6,561 nt of DNA from JBPCOB01 sp051000715 (GTDB lineage: Bacteria > Actinomycetota > Actinomycetes > JALYNC01): positions 1-6,561 of the forward strand of contig JBPCOB010000277.1 in the NCBI GenBank assembly GCA_051000715.1, given 5' to 3'. The position numbers and the translations under genes are program-made. Numbering within the stretch: the first letter of the stretch is position 1; each line of letters opens with the position of its first letter. The notes beneath the pieces were generated by a model, which saw only the letters and a program-made list of their open reading frames with translations, had not been told where the DNA came from and made no database searches. Positions 1-5,618 of this stretch are shown piece after piece.

Positions 1-1641
1 CGCTGCCTTGCCGTAGCCGGTGCCCAGAGCGGTGATCCAATCCACGCCGGTACCGGTGAAGGTGAAGCTGACAGTCGCGTTGGTCTTGGCGCTGCTGCGG
101 TAGGTCCCGCCGTTGGCCGACGGGCTCATCGCTCCGGTCCAGGTGTCGTACGACACCTTCGTGTTGTTGTCCTCGACCGGTGTGGTGGCGGCACCGACGA
201 GGAAGCCGTCGACCGTCACGTTCGTGCCGTTGGACGCACTGCTCTTGGTGCCGAGAACCTTGATGACCACGGTGTGCGCCGCGCTGGCTAGACCGCTGTA
301 GGCCTGCGTCGCGTTGGTGAGGCTGGGCGCGTACTGGTCGACGGTGCCCTTGCTCACGCCGTCGATCGTCACCGACGCCTGGCCCCGGTCAGGGCCCTTG
401 CGCATCAGCCAGGTGACTGAGGTGCCGGTGAACTTGAAGGTCGCCTTCGCGTTCGTCTTGGCGCTCATCCGGTAGCTGCCGCCGCTGGCCGCGGCGTCGG
501 CCACTCCGGCCCAGCTGTTGTATCGGACTCCGGGCGCCGACTCCTGCACCGTCGTGGTGGCGGGAGAAGCGCCGGTGAAGGTGGCCGTGACCGACTTGGC
601 CGCGTCCATCGTCACCGCGCAGGGACCGGTGTCGGTGCAGGCGCCGCTCCAGCCGGCGAAGGTGGAGCCGGTCGCCGGCGTGGCGCTGAGGCCCACCGAG
701 GTCCCGCTGGGGTAGCTGGCCGAGCAGGTGCTGCCGCAGTTGATCCCGGTCGGCGAGCTGGTGATGTCACCGGTGCCGGTGCCCGCCTTGGTCACCGACA
801 GGGTGTAGGAGACCGGTGCTGCGGGCGTCACCGCGTTGGAGGACGCCGACTCCGCCCCAGTGCCGACGCTGTTGGTCGCCGCAACCGTGAACGTGTAGGT
901 CGTTCCGTTGGTGAGGTTCGTGACGGTCTGCGTGGTCGCTGTCGAAGAAAAACTCTGCGGCGTGCCGGCGGTTGAACCGACGTACGGGGTGACGACGTAA
1001 CCAGTGACCGCCGACCCGCCGTCGCTGGCGGGAGCGCTCCAGGTCACCGAGGCGGAGGTGTTACCCGGGGTGGCGCTCACACTGCTAGGTGCGTCGGGGA
1101 CCGTGGTTACCGCCGAGACCCCCGAGACGGTGACCGGGACGTCGCTGTCCATGGTGGTGCCGTTCCCGAGGTGGCCGTAGCGGTTGAGCCCCCAGCACTT
1201 CGCCGCCCCCGCCGAGGTGACCGCGCAGGTGTGGCAGAGGCCGGCGTCGATCACGGTGATCCCGCTCGACAGGCCGGTGACGTCGACCGGGACGCTGCTG
1301 GGATTAAGGGTGCCGATCCCGAGCTGGCCGCTGTCGTTGTTGCCCCAGCACTGCGCCTCGCCCGCTGAGGTGAGGGCGCAGGTGTGAAATCCGCCGCCGG
1401 TGATTGCGGTGACCCCACTCGAGAGGCCCGAAACGTCGACCGGGACGCTGCTGTTAGTGGTGGTGCCGTTCCCGAGCTGGCCGCTGCCGTTGTTGCCCCA
1501 GCACTTCGCATCGCCCGCTGAGGTGAGGGCGCAGGTGTGCAATGCGCCTGCGGCAATCGCGGTCACCCCGATCGACAGGCCCGAAACGTCGACCGGGACG
1601 CTGCGGTTGGTGGTCGTGCCGTCGCCGAGCTGTCCGTCTGC
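1..1641 (-). CDS. Modular RCC1-repeat / FN3 / sugar-binding-like surface protein, truncated at 5' end and running off the window
   Basis: This reading frame has no stop from base 1 up to about 1720. In protein order it encodes a partial plus three full RCC1 repeats (about 1638-1126; motifs such as HTCALTSAG, CWGNN and GQLGNGTTT). A fibronectin type III domain follows (about 1101-826, with TNLTNGTTYTFTVAATNS). Next is an InlB/Listeria-type repeat domain with paired cysteines (about 816-577; FAGWSGAC and VTATF). Two copies of a beta-sandwich domain related to sugar-binding modules come last (about 570-193 and 192-1; FTGTGVDWITALG). This architecture is typical of secreted or cell-surface actinobacterial proteins, and a binding or adhesion role is inferred. 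No signal peptide is present. The first RCC1 repeat is cut at about 1638, beyond which the frame is antisense to an HTH gene, so the 5' end looks lost. The only nearby upstream start in frame is a GTG at 1713, which would give a nonsense leader. The gene is probably a 5'-truncated remnant. The domain calls are firm; the function is not. Confidence 0.8.
1129..1641 (-). repeat. 153-nt tandem repeats encoding RCC1 units
   Basis: Equivalent points of the repeat fall at 1588, 1435, 1282 and 1129, an exact 153-nt (51-codon) period. Units 1435-1587 and 1282-1434 are close to identical over long stretches. Unit 1129-1281 is more diverged, and the unit above 1588 is cut after about 53 nt. Each unit encodes one propeller blade, with the conserved cysteines of HTCA and KCWG or QCWG. 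Such near-identical direct repeats are substrates for unequal recombination, which may be how the gene lost its 5' part. Confidence 0.85.
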
Positions 1642-1660
1642 GGGTGGTTGGCTAGTCGGC

Positions 1661-1891
1661 GTGGCGGCCCGGTTCCTAACGGTGGACGACGTGGCCGACG
1701 AGCTGGCGACCACGCGCGTTCAGGTGCTCGCGCTGCTCCGCTCGGGGGAGCTGTCGGCTATCAAGATCGGCGGGCGCGGGCAGTGGTGCGTTGAGCGGTG
1801 CCGCTTTGAAGAGTGGATCGAGCAGCGGTACGCCGAGACGCGCCGCCTAGTTGCGGAGCGCCCTCGGTCGGACGGCGACGTAGCGGACTGA
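1661..1891 (+). CDS. Small excisionase/MerR-like helix-turn-helix DNA-binding protein
   Basis: The 76-residue product matches the pattern of the short actinobacterial excisionase-type winged HTH proteins. RFLTVDDVADELATTRVQVL forms the recognition HTH at residues 4-23. LLRSGELSAIKIGGRGQW (25-42) is the wing, and a helical FEEWIEQRYAETRRLV follows. It should bind DNA; its targets are unknown. The GTG at 1661 is chosen because relatives start a few residues before RFLTV and because in-frame sequence further upstream is antisense RCC1 repeat. There is no convincing Shine-Dalgarno sequence before it, and the normal upstream region seems to be missing, as a junction lies only about 20 nt away. Cysteines at residues 43 and 47, in and after the wing, stand where I would expect Arg and Ser in relatives, so slight decay is possible. 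The final ten residues are charged and low in complexity. It may be intact but unexpressed. Confidence 0.75.
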   Translation: MAARFLTVDDVADELATTRVQVLALLRSGELSAIKIGGRGQWCVERCRFEEWIEQRYAETRRLVAERPRSDGDVAD

Positions 1892-1903
1892 GCACCGCGA
1901 GCC

Positions 1904-1915
1904 CACGCCGGCGTG
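1904..1915. repeat. Perfect 12-bp palindrome downstream of the HTH gene
   Basis: CACGCCGGCGTG is its own reverse complement and starts 13 nt after the HTH stop codon. No T-run follows, so it is not a classical terminator. It could be an operator half-site pair or part of a weak terminator hairpin. A 12-bp GC-only palindrome can also occur by chance in such DNA. Confidence 0.35.
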
Positions 1916-1955
1916 CGGGCCGCCGCCAATCGCGATCCTGACGGTGGTCGTCTCT

Positions 1956-1991
1956 ACGATCACCCTCGTGGCCGATAAGAAGCGTGATCGT
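1956..1991. repeat. 8-bp inverted repeat upstream of the propeller gene
   Basis: ACGATCAC at 1956-1963 is the exact reverse complement of GTGATCGT at 1984-1991, with a 20-nt spacer. It lies 80 nt before the TTG start of the propeller gene. The 28-nt centre-to-centre distance is a little under three helical turns, so it could be an operator for a dimeric regulator or a leader hairpin. No good -35/-10 pair could be matched around it, so the regulatory role is inference only. Confidence 0.35.
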
Positions 1992-2055
1992 GCTGCGGAC
2001 CTGGATGCTACGCTGCCGACGTGGCACGCACGCCTGTGCGCCAGCCTTGGATTGG

Positions 2056-2062
2056 TGAAGGG
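2056..2062 (+). promoter_or_regulatory. Ribosome binding site supporting a TTG start
   Basis: TGAAGGG ends 8 nt before the TTG at 2071. This purine-rich stretch is the best Shine-Dalgarno match in the area. It makes TTG 2071 a better start than the ATG at 2110, which would cut into the signal peptide. Confidence 0.6.
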
Positions 2063-2070
2063 TTCGCAGC

Positions 2071-3006
2071 TTGAGGGTTTTCCGCCAGACATTGGTCTTT
2101 GCTGCGTCCATGGCGCTGCTGGCGACGGTGCCGCCAGCTCCCGCCTCTGCGGCCTTCCCGGGGCAGTCGGGGCTCATCGCGTTCGTCCGGGGTGGAGACA
2201 TCTTTAGCATCTCCCCCACCGGCAGCGGGCTGCGGCAACTCACCTCGACGGGGAACAACGACTCGCCGTCATGGTCACCCGACGGGAAGAAGATCGCCTT
2301 CACGAGCACTCGAAACGGCAACTGGGACATCTTCCTCATGACTGCCACCGGGTCCGGGGTAACGGCGGTCACTACCCGCAGTTCAAATGAAACGGATCCG
2401 GCGTGGTCGCCCGACGGGCGACAACTGGCCTTCGCCAGCGACCGGTACAGCGTTGACGACATCTATCGAATCAAGTCCACGGCCCCCTACGGGACGGCAA
2501 GACGGTTGACGGTCAGTGGTGTCGACGCGGACGGCTACTACACGTGTGATTACTCCCAGCCCACCTGGGGCACACCCGGCGACCGTATTATCGCCACCTA
2601 CTTTTGCATATCTAGCGGGGACAAGGGCGCTTCCAGCCGTGAGTTCAACGCGGCAGATGGTTCCGGCATTCATGGCGTAGCCGGTGGTGGTGGCTACGCT
2701 GCCGATCGGGCACCCAAGGCACAGCGTATTGTCGTCAGCGCGGTACCGTCAGCGGACGACGCCGTCATTCTTAGGGTAAACACTGATGGTACCGGCGCCG
2801 TAGTTCTCACCGAAACCGGGGCCAAGAATGGATCCTACACTTGGAGTTACTTCCCAGCGTGGTCACCGGACGGTGGCTCCATCGTGTGGGCCTACGATCC
2901 GTACGATGCTCCCGCGGGCATTTACGTCATGAAGGCGGACGGCAGCAGGAAGCACTTGATCGTGAGCGACGGGACCCAGCCAGACTGGCAGCCATTACCG
3001 GCCTGA
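2071..3006 (+). CDS. Exported TolB-like (PD40/WD40-like) beta-propeller protein
   Basis: This 311-residue protein starts at TTG. It has an N-terminal signal peptide: short basic MRVFRQ, a hydrophobic stretch at about 8-20, then an Ala/Pro-rich segment with likely cleavage at an AxA-type site near residue 27 or 28. The mature part consists of TolB/PD40 blades with the signature SWSPDG or AWSPDG followed by a beta strand. Copies are at 67-79 (SWSPDGKKIAFTS), 111-123 (AWSPDGRQLAFAS), a degenerate one at 163-177 (QPTWGTPGD) and 263-275 (AWSPDGGSIVWAY). The C-terminal PDWQPLP is the usual closing strand of actinobacterial members. It lacks the TolB N-terminal domain and any Tol-Pal partner nearby, so it is a stand-alone secreted propeller, probably a binding scaffold, with no catalytic motif seen. 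Codon use around 2580-2900 is less GC-biased than in the flanking genes, hinting at a different origin. Upstream it is preceded by an inverted repeat; downstream lies gene debris, so it is probably transcribed alone. Confidence 0.88.
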   Translation: MRVFRQTLVFAASMALLATVPPAPASAAFPGQSGLIAFVRGGDIFSISPTGSGLRQLTSTGNNDSPSWSPDGKKIAFTSTRNGNWDIFLMTATGSGVTAVTTRSSNETDPAWSPDGRQLAFASDRYSVDDIYRIKSTAPYGTARRLTVSGVDADGYYTCDYSQPTWGTPGDRIIATYFCISSGDKGASSREFNAADGSGIHGVAGGGGYAADRAPKAQRIVVSAVPSADDAVILRVNTDGTGAVVLTETGAKNGSYTWSYFPAWSPDGGSIVWAYDPYDAPAGIYVMKADGSRKHLIVSDGTQPDWQPLPA

Positions 3007-3126
3007 CGTCAATCTGAAGCTTTTGCTCGATCGGGTCAGGAAAAGCGAGCGGTGCCTTGATGAGCGCACGCTTGAGTACTGGGTCGGGGAACGAGGCTCT
3101 CCGAGATTCCACACTGGCTGTCGTGA

Positions 3127-3300
3127 TCGTTTGTCGGGCCACCCGAGCCTTTCGTAGCCTATGAGGTCCTTGAGGCTGGCGCGAGTGGTGGTGCCCCGGT
3201 GATTTACCAGCTGGGAAGTTCAACCGACTTCAGCCCGATGCTGCAGGATTACGGCTTCGCAGTCGCCGGGGTGGCCCATCCCTACGCCGACAAATATTCC
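3127..3300 (+). pseudogene. Unidentified ORF remnant, possibly C-terminal piece of an M28-type peptidase
   Basis: The frame opens after a TGA at 3124-3126 and carries about 58 residues that read like real protein, including PVIYQLGSSTDFSPMLQDYG and then HPYADKYSP. The pattern LGS-x-x-DF-x-x-(F/M)-x-Q-x-x-G resembles the segment before the last zinc-binding histidine in glutamate-carboxypeptidase-like M28 peptidases (LGSGNDF in the human enzyme). On that reading the fragment stops just before the expected YHS zinc ligand. At about 3300 it gives way to recG-like sequence in another frame. There is no believable start; the GTG at 3199 lacks a ribosome binding site. The assignment is from memory of a short motif and is weak. 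That it is a fragment and not a working gene is more secure. Confidence 0.35.
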
Positions 3301-3302
3301 CC

Positions 3303-3573
3303 ATGCGCGGCGGCGGCGACGACGCCGAGCCCGAGCCCGCCGACGCGCGGCGCCCGGCGGTCGCAGTCGAGGACGTCCTGCCCCCTGAGCTCGCCGCCGG
3401 CCCGCTGGCCGGGCTGCGGGTCGAGGCGCTGCACGGCCCGCTGCCGCCCGAGGCGAAGGACGAGGTGATGCACCGCTTCGCCGCGGGCGAGGTCGACGAC
3501 CGTCGTCGAGGTCGGCGTCGACGTGCCGAACGCGACCGTCATGGTCATGCTCGACGCCGACCGGTTCGGCGTC
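3303..3573 (+). pseudogene. recG: Fragment of ATP-dependent DNA helicase RecG, frameshifted
   Basis: RecG unwinds branched DNA at stalled replication forks. Two frames here together match part of its second helicase domain. In the first (3303-3497) are an acidic linker DDAEPEPADA, then GPLAGLRVEALHG, LPPEAKDEVMHRFAAGEVD. In the second (3499-3573) are TVVEVGVDVPNATVMVMLDADRFGV, split here as TVVEVGVDVPNA and TVMVMLDADRFGV (helicase motif V region). The residues VLVST normally between GEVD and TVVEVG are missing, and the frame changes there, as expected from loss of 14 nt. After GFV-equivalent position 3573 the expected SQLHQLRGRVGR (motif VI) is not recognisable, and the second frame ends at TGA 3625-3627. 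Both ends and all of the ATPase N-terminal domain are absent, so it cannot be functional; an intact recG is expected elsewhere in the genome. Odd residues such as Pro in HGPLPP, where Arg is usual, fit decay. Confidence 0.8.
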
Positions 3574-3639
3574 TACCAGCGCTGCTACCGTCGCCTACGG
3601 CCCGCTCTTGCCGCGGGCCTGGGGTGACACGGGGGCGAC

Positions 3640-4869
3640 TTGCTGAGCGACCATGCGGAACGGCGGCGGCGAGCCGTCCTGTGGCCGGTCGCAGTGGCGT
3701 CCTTCCTCGCAGTCATCGCTCGGTCGCTGCCCGGCGAGAGCGCCTACGACTTCACATCCCTGTACAACGGGGCGTCCGCGTTTCTGCGCCACTCGTCCCC
3801 GTACGCAGACCACGGCTACATCTTCACGCCGGGCGGGCTTCTAATCACCTCGCCGATGGCGCTGCTCGACCGGCAAGCAAGCCGGATCACGCTGGTCGCG
3901 GTCACGGCGGTGTGCGCAGTGCTGGCCGGGCTGGTAGTCCTGAAGATGTTCAACCAGTCGTGGCGCTCATCGGTGGCGGCTGGCACGCTGCTGGGCCTCG
4001 CGCTCAGTGAGACCGTGACGTACACCATGGTCCTTGGGAACGTGAACACGGTCATTGCGTTGCTCGTCGCCCTCGCACTCTGGAGCCAGACGTGCGGCAA
4101 GCAGCTCCCCGCCGGAATTGCGTTCGGGCTGGCGGCCGCGCTTAAACCGATCGTCGGGCCCCTGCTCCTCATACCACTGCTCGGGCGGCGGTGGCTGTCC
4201 ACTGTGACCGCCGCGGCCATCTGCCTTGGGGTGAACGCGGCGGGCTGGCTGCTGTTGACCGACGTCGGGCGCACGGACTACCGGTACTACACCCTCCCGT
4301 CAATGACGGTGGTGCGGATGCAGTTCAACGTGTCAGCGGCACGTGTGGGGGCCTATCTCGGCGCGCCACACCTCGTCGTCTTGGCGGTCCGGGTGGGAAT
4401 CGTGCTGCTCGTGCTGGCTGTCTGTTACTGGTCGCTGCGCCTACCGGACGTCGCAGTGCGCCTGTCGGTGCAGGCCGGTGCCTTGACGTTGGGCGTGTTC
4501 CTCGCAGGCTCCATGAGCGAGCCGTACTGGTCCGTCGCGTTGCTGCCGCTCGTGCTGAGTGCCGTGCGGGTCCGGTCGCCGATGCACTGGTGGACGGCGC
4601 CGCTCGGGGTCTACCTGTTTGCGACGCAGGATGCGCCGCCGGACCAGCCGTGGCTGCCGCCGGGATCCGGAAAGGTCTTCGGGAACCTGCACGTCGCCGC
4701 TGGATGGCTGTTGCTGCTGCTGACAGTTGCGGCATGGAGCTTCCGAGAGCACCGGGGCTCGCGGCGGGTCGCGACCGCCGCCCCGATCGACGCGGTAGGC
4801 GACGGCGACGACAGCGCGCGCGAAGGTCTGATGGCGCCGTGTATGACAGCGGCGGCCTCACCTAACTGA
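3640..4869 (+). CDS. Polytopic membrane glycosyltransferase, GT87/DUF2029-like
   Basis: The 409-residue protein has about nine to eleven hydrophobic segments (for example 12-28, 84-101, 113-122, 132-148, 158-181, 187-206, 245-264, 277-290, 296-309, 351-367). A short basic cytoplasmic N-terminus (AERRRR) precedes the first. An extracytoplasmic loop follows with YDFTSLYNGASAFLRHSSPY (36-55) and FTPGG. In GT87 enzymes an Asp in this loop is conserved and thought catalytic; here D37 is the candidate. LGNVNTVIALLVALALW (132-148) and the AGIAFGLAAALKP stretch (158-170), then a membrane segment and GRRW, are the family's other recognisable blocks. GT87 proteins transfer mannose or arabinose from polyprenyl-phosphate donors outside the membrane, as in actinobacterial lipoglycan and arabinan assembly; the donor and acceptor here are unknown. 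TTG 3640 follows a GGGGG at 3631-3635 with a short 4-nt gap. The tail after about 372 is hydrophilic and family-atypical. No other glycan genes are adjacent; recG and luxR fragments flank it. Confidence 0.75.
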   Translation: MLSDHAERRRRAVLWPVAVASFLAVIARSLPGESAYDFTSLYNGASAFLRHSSPYADHGYIFTPGGLLITSPMALLDRQASRITLVAVTAVCAVLAGLVVLKMFNQSWRSSVAAGTLLGLALSETVTYTMVLGNVNTVIALLVALALWSQTCGKQLPAGIAFGLAAALKPIVGPLLLIPLLGRRWLSTVTAAAICLGVNAAGWLLLTDVGRTDYRYYTLPSMTVVRMQFNVSAARVGAYLGAPHLVVLAVRVGIVLLVLAVCYWSLRLPDVAVRLSVQAGALTLGVFLAGSMSEPYWSVALLPLVLSAVRVRSPMHWWTAPLGVYLFATQDAPPDQPWLPPGSGKVFGNLHVAAGWLLLLLTVAAWSFREHRGSRRVATAAPIDAVGDGDDSAREGLMAPCMTAAASPN

Positions 4870-4884
4870 ACTTGTGCCAGTCGC

Positions 4885-5052
4885 TTGCAATTTCTGGCGT
4901 ACGGCGAGTCCGCGGACCAGATCGCTGCCCGGCTCGTCATCAGTGCGCACACCGTGCAGACCCACGTCCGCAACGTGCTGGCGAAGCTCGAGGTGCACTC
5001 GAAGCTCGAAGCCGTCGCCCTCGCCGCCCGGTCCGGTGCCGTGACCGTCTAG
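4885..5052 (+). pseudogene. C-terminal HTH fragment of a LuxR-type response regulator
   Basis: The frame encodes about 55 residues ending at TAG 5050-5052. LAYGESADQIAARLVISAHT and VQTHVRNVLAKLEVHSKLEA, then VALAARSG, give helices 2-4 of the GerE/LuxR DNA-binding domain, including the HTVQTHVRNVLAKL recognition region. The usual start of this domain, LTPREREVL, is missing, as is any receiver or sensor domain. Similarity begins at about 4885, only 15 nt after the stop of the glycosyltransferase gene and in the same frame as that gene. TTG 4885 is a formal start but has no ribosome binding site. I read it as a remnant left by the recombination that placed the upstream gene here. A free-standing short HTH protein is possible but less likely, as helix 1 is lost. 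Confidence 0.75.
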
Positions 5053-5242
5053 TTCGGCGAACTCAGCATGTGGCGGAGCTCAGGCCACACTCGACAAGAC
5101 CGGCTGCGGCCGATTCGAGTACCGATCCCAACCCACCCGCGCGCGCCGACTACAGGGAGAGTTACCTGATTTGGGCGATGTCCCGTCGCCAGGGTGCGAG
5201 CACGATGGGAGCTAACCCCCGAGAAGTCACTGAGAGGCGAAG
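5053..5242. other. Spacer between luxR remnant and insertion sequence, no gene recognised
   Basis: Apart from the small hairpin at 5069-5089, this 190-nt stretch holds no protein or RNA feature I can identify on either strand. It is presumably the DNA into which the IS3 element inserted, and it may contain the promoter of a gene displaced to the right of the element. Confidence 0.5.
5069..5089 (+). terminator. Possible hairpin terminator after the luxR remnant
   Basis: TGTGGC (5069-5074) pairs with GCCACA (5084-5089) around a 9-nt loop, 16 nt after the luxR-type stop codon. There is no T-run, as is common for actinobacterial hairpin terminators. The stem is only 6 bp, so support is modest. 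Confidence 0.3.
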
Positions 5243-5265
5243 TGAATCGTCCCGGCGTGTCCGGA

Positions 5266-5290
5266 GGCTCCGATCCGTGAGGATGGAGTC
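5266..5290 (+). promoter_or_regulatory. GNRA-capped hairpin that covers the orfA ribosome binding site
   Basis: CTCC-G-ATCC (5268-5276, with G5272 bulged) pairs with GGATGGAG (5281-5288) around the tetraloop GTGA (5277-5280). In RNA this is a GUGA, a GNRA tetraloop closed by C-G. A G-T wobble and a further G-C pair (5267:5289, 5266:5290) extend the stem. The 3' arm includes GGAG (5285-5288), the only Shine-Dalgarno match for the ATG at 5293. When RNA enters from an outside promoter the hairpin would hide the site; a transcript starting inside the 5' arm would leave it free. The pairing is seen directly; the regulatory role is inferred from similar arrangements known in other insertion sequences such as IS10 and IS50. 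Confidence 0.55.
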
Positions 5291-5292
5291 CG

Positions 5293-5616
5293 ATGACACG
5301 CATGAATCACAGGTATCCGCAGGAGCTCAGAGAGCGCGCTGTCCGGCTGGTTGCCGAGTCGCGCGAGCAGTACGAGTCGGAGTGGAAAGCGATCGAGTCG
5401 ATCGCGACCAAGCTGGGGATCGGGTCGACCGAGACGCTTCGCAAGTGGGTCCGCCGGGCTGAGGTAGACGGCGGGCGGCGGCCGGGTGTGACGACGCTGG
5501 AGTCGGCCGAGGTCCGCAAGCTGCGGGTGGAGAACCGGGAGCTGCGTCGCGCCAACGAGATCCTCAAGGCAGCGGCGGGTTTCTTCGCGGCCGAGCTCGA
5601 CCGGCCACAGCGGTAG
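5293..5616 (+). CDS. IS3-family transposase OrfA (HTH/leucine zipper protein)
   Basis: The 107-residue protein is the DNA-binding subunit that recognises the IS ends and, fused by frameshifting to OrfB, makes the active transposase. YPQELRERAVRLVAE (8-22) begins the HTH_Tnp_1 domain. The helix-turn-helix lies at about 32-55 (AIESIATKLGIGSTETLRKW). A coiled coil follows, with leucines in heptads at 77, 84 and 91 (KLRVENRELRRANEILK). The family-typical AAAGFFAAELDRP closes it. ATG 5293 has GGAG 4 nt upstream; ATG 5302 is the alternative and would shorten it by three residues. The stop is 2 nt before a possible GTG for orfB. The length is normal for the family. Confidence 0.9.
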   Translation: MTRMNHRYPQELRERAVRLVAESREQYESEWKAIESIATKLGIGSTETLRKWVRRAEVDGGRRPGVTTLESAEVRKLRVENRELRRANEILKAAAGFFAAELDRPQR

Positions 5617-5618
5617 TC

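Noticed and set aside
1129..1641. CRISPR-like array
   Set aside because: The repeats are 153 nt with no unique spacers and translate into RCC1 blades in an open frame.
1400..1660. Plus-strand extension of the HTH frame back to an ATG at 1400
   Set aside because: This part is antisense to the RCC1 repeats and shows the same 51-codon periodicity as a shadow; the HTH family begins close to residue 1 of the GTG 1661 version.
1937..1960. Promoter with CTGACG and TACGAT
   Set aside because: The gap between the two hexamers is only about 12 nt, too short for a usual sigma factor, and no better -35 was found for this -10.
3019..3046. Possible terminator of the propeller gene, GCTTTT pairing with AAAAGC
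   Set aside because: A 6-bp stem mostly of A-T pairs with a 16-nt loop and no T-run is too weak to call.
3060..3164. 34-codon ORF with LAVVIVCRA, recalling the first strand of family 2 glycosyltransferases
   Set aside because: It is too short, has no ribosome binding site, and lacks the expected TYN after VVIV; the resemblance may be chance.
4872..5462. Long plus-strand ORF across the luxR remnant, the spacer and the IS left end
   Set aside because: It is out of frame with both the LuxR-type sequence and orfA, has no recognisable domain and crosses the insertion sequence boundary.
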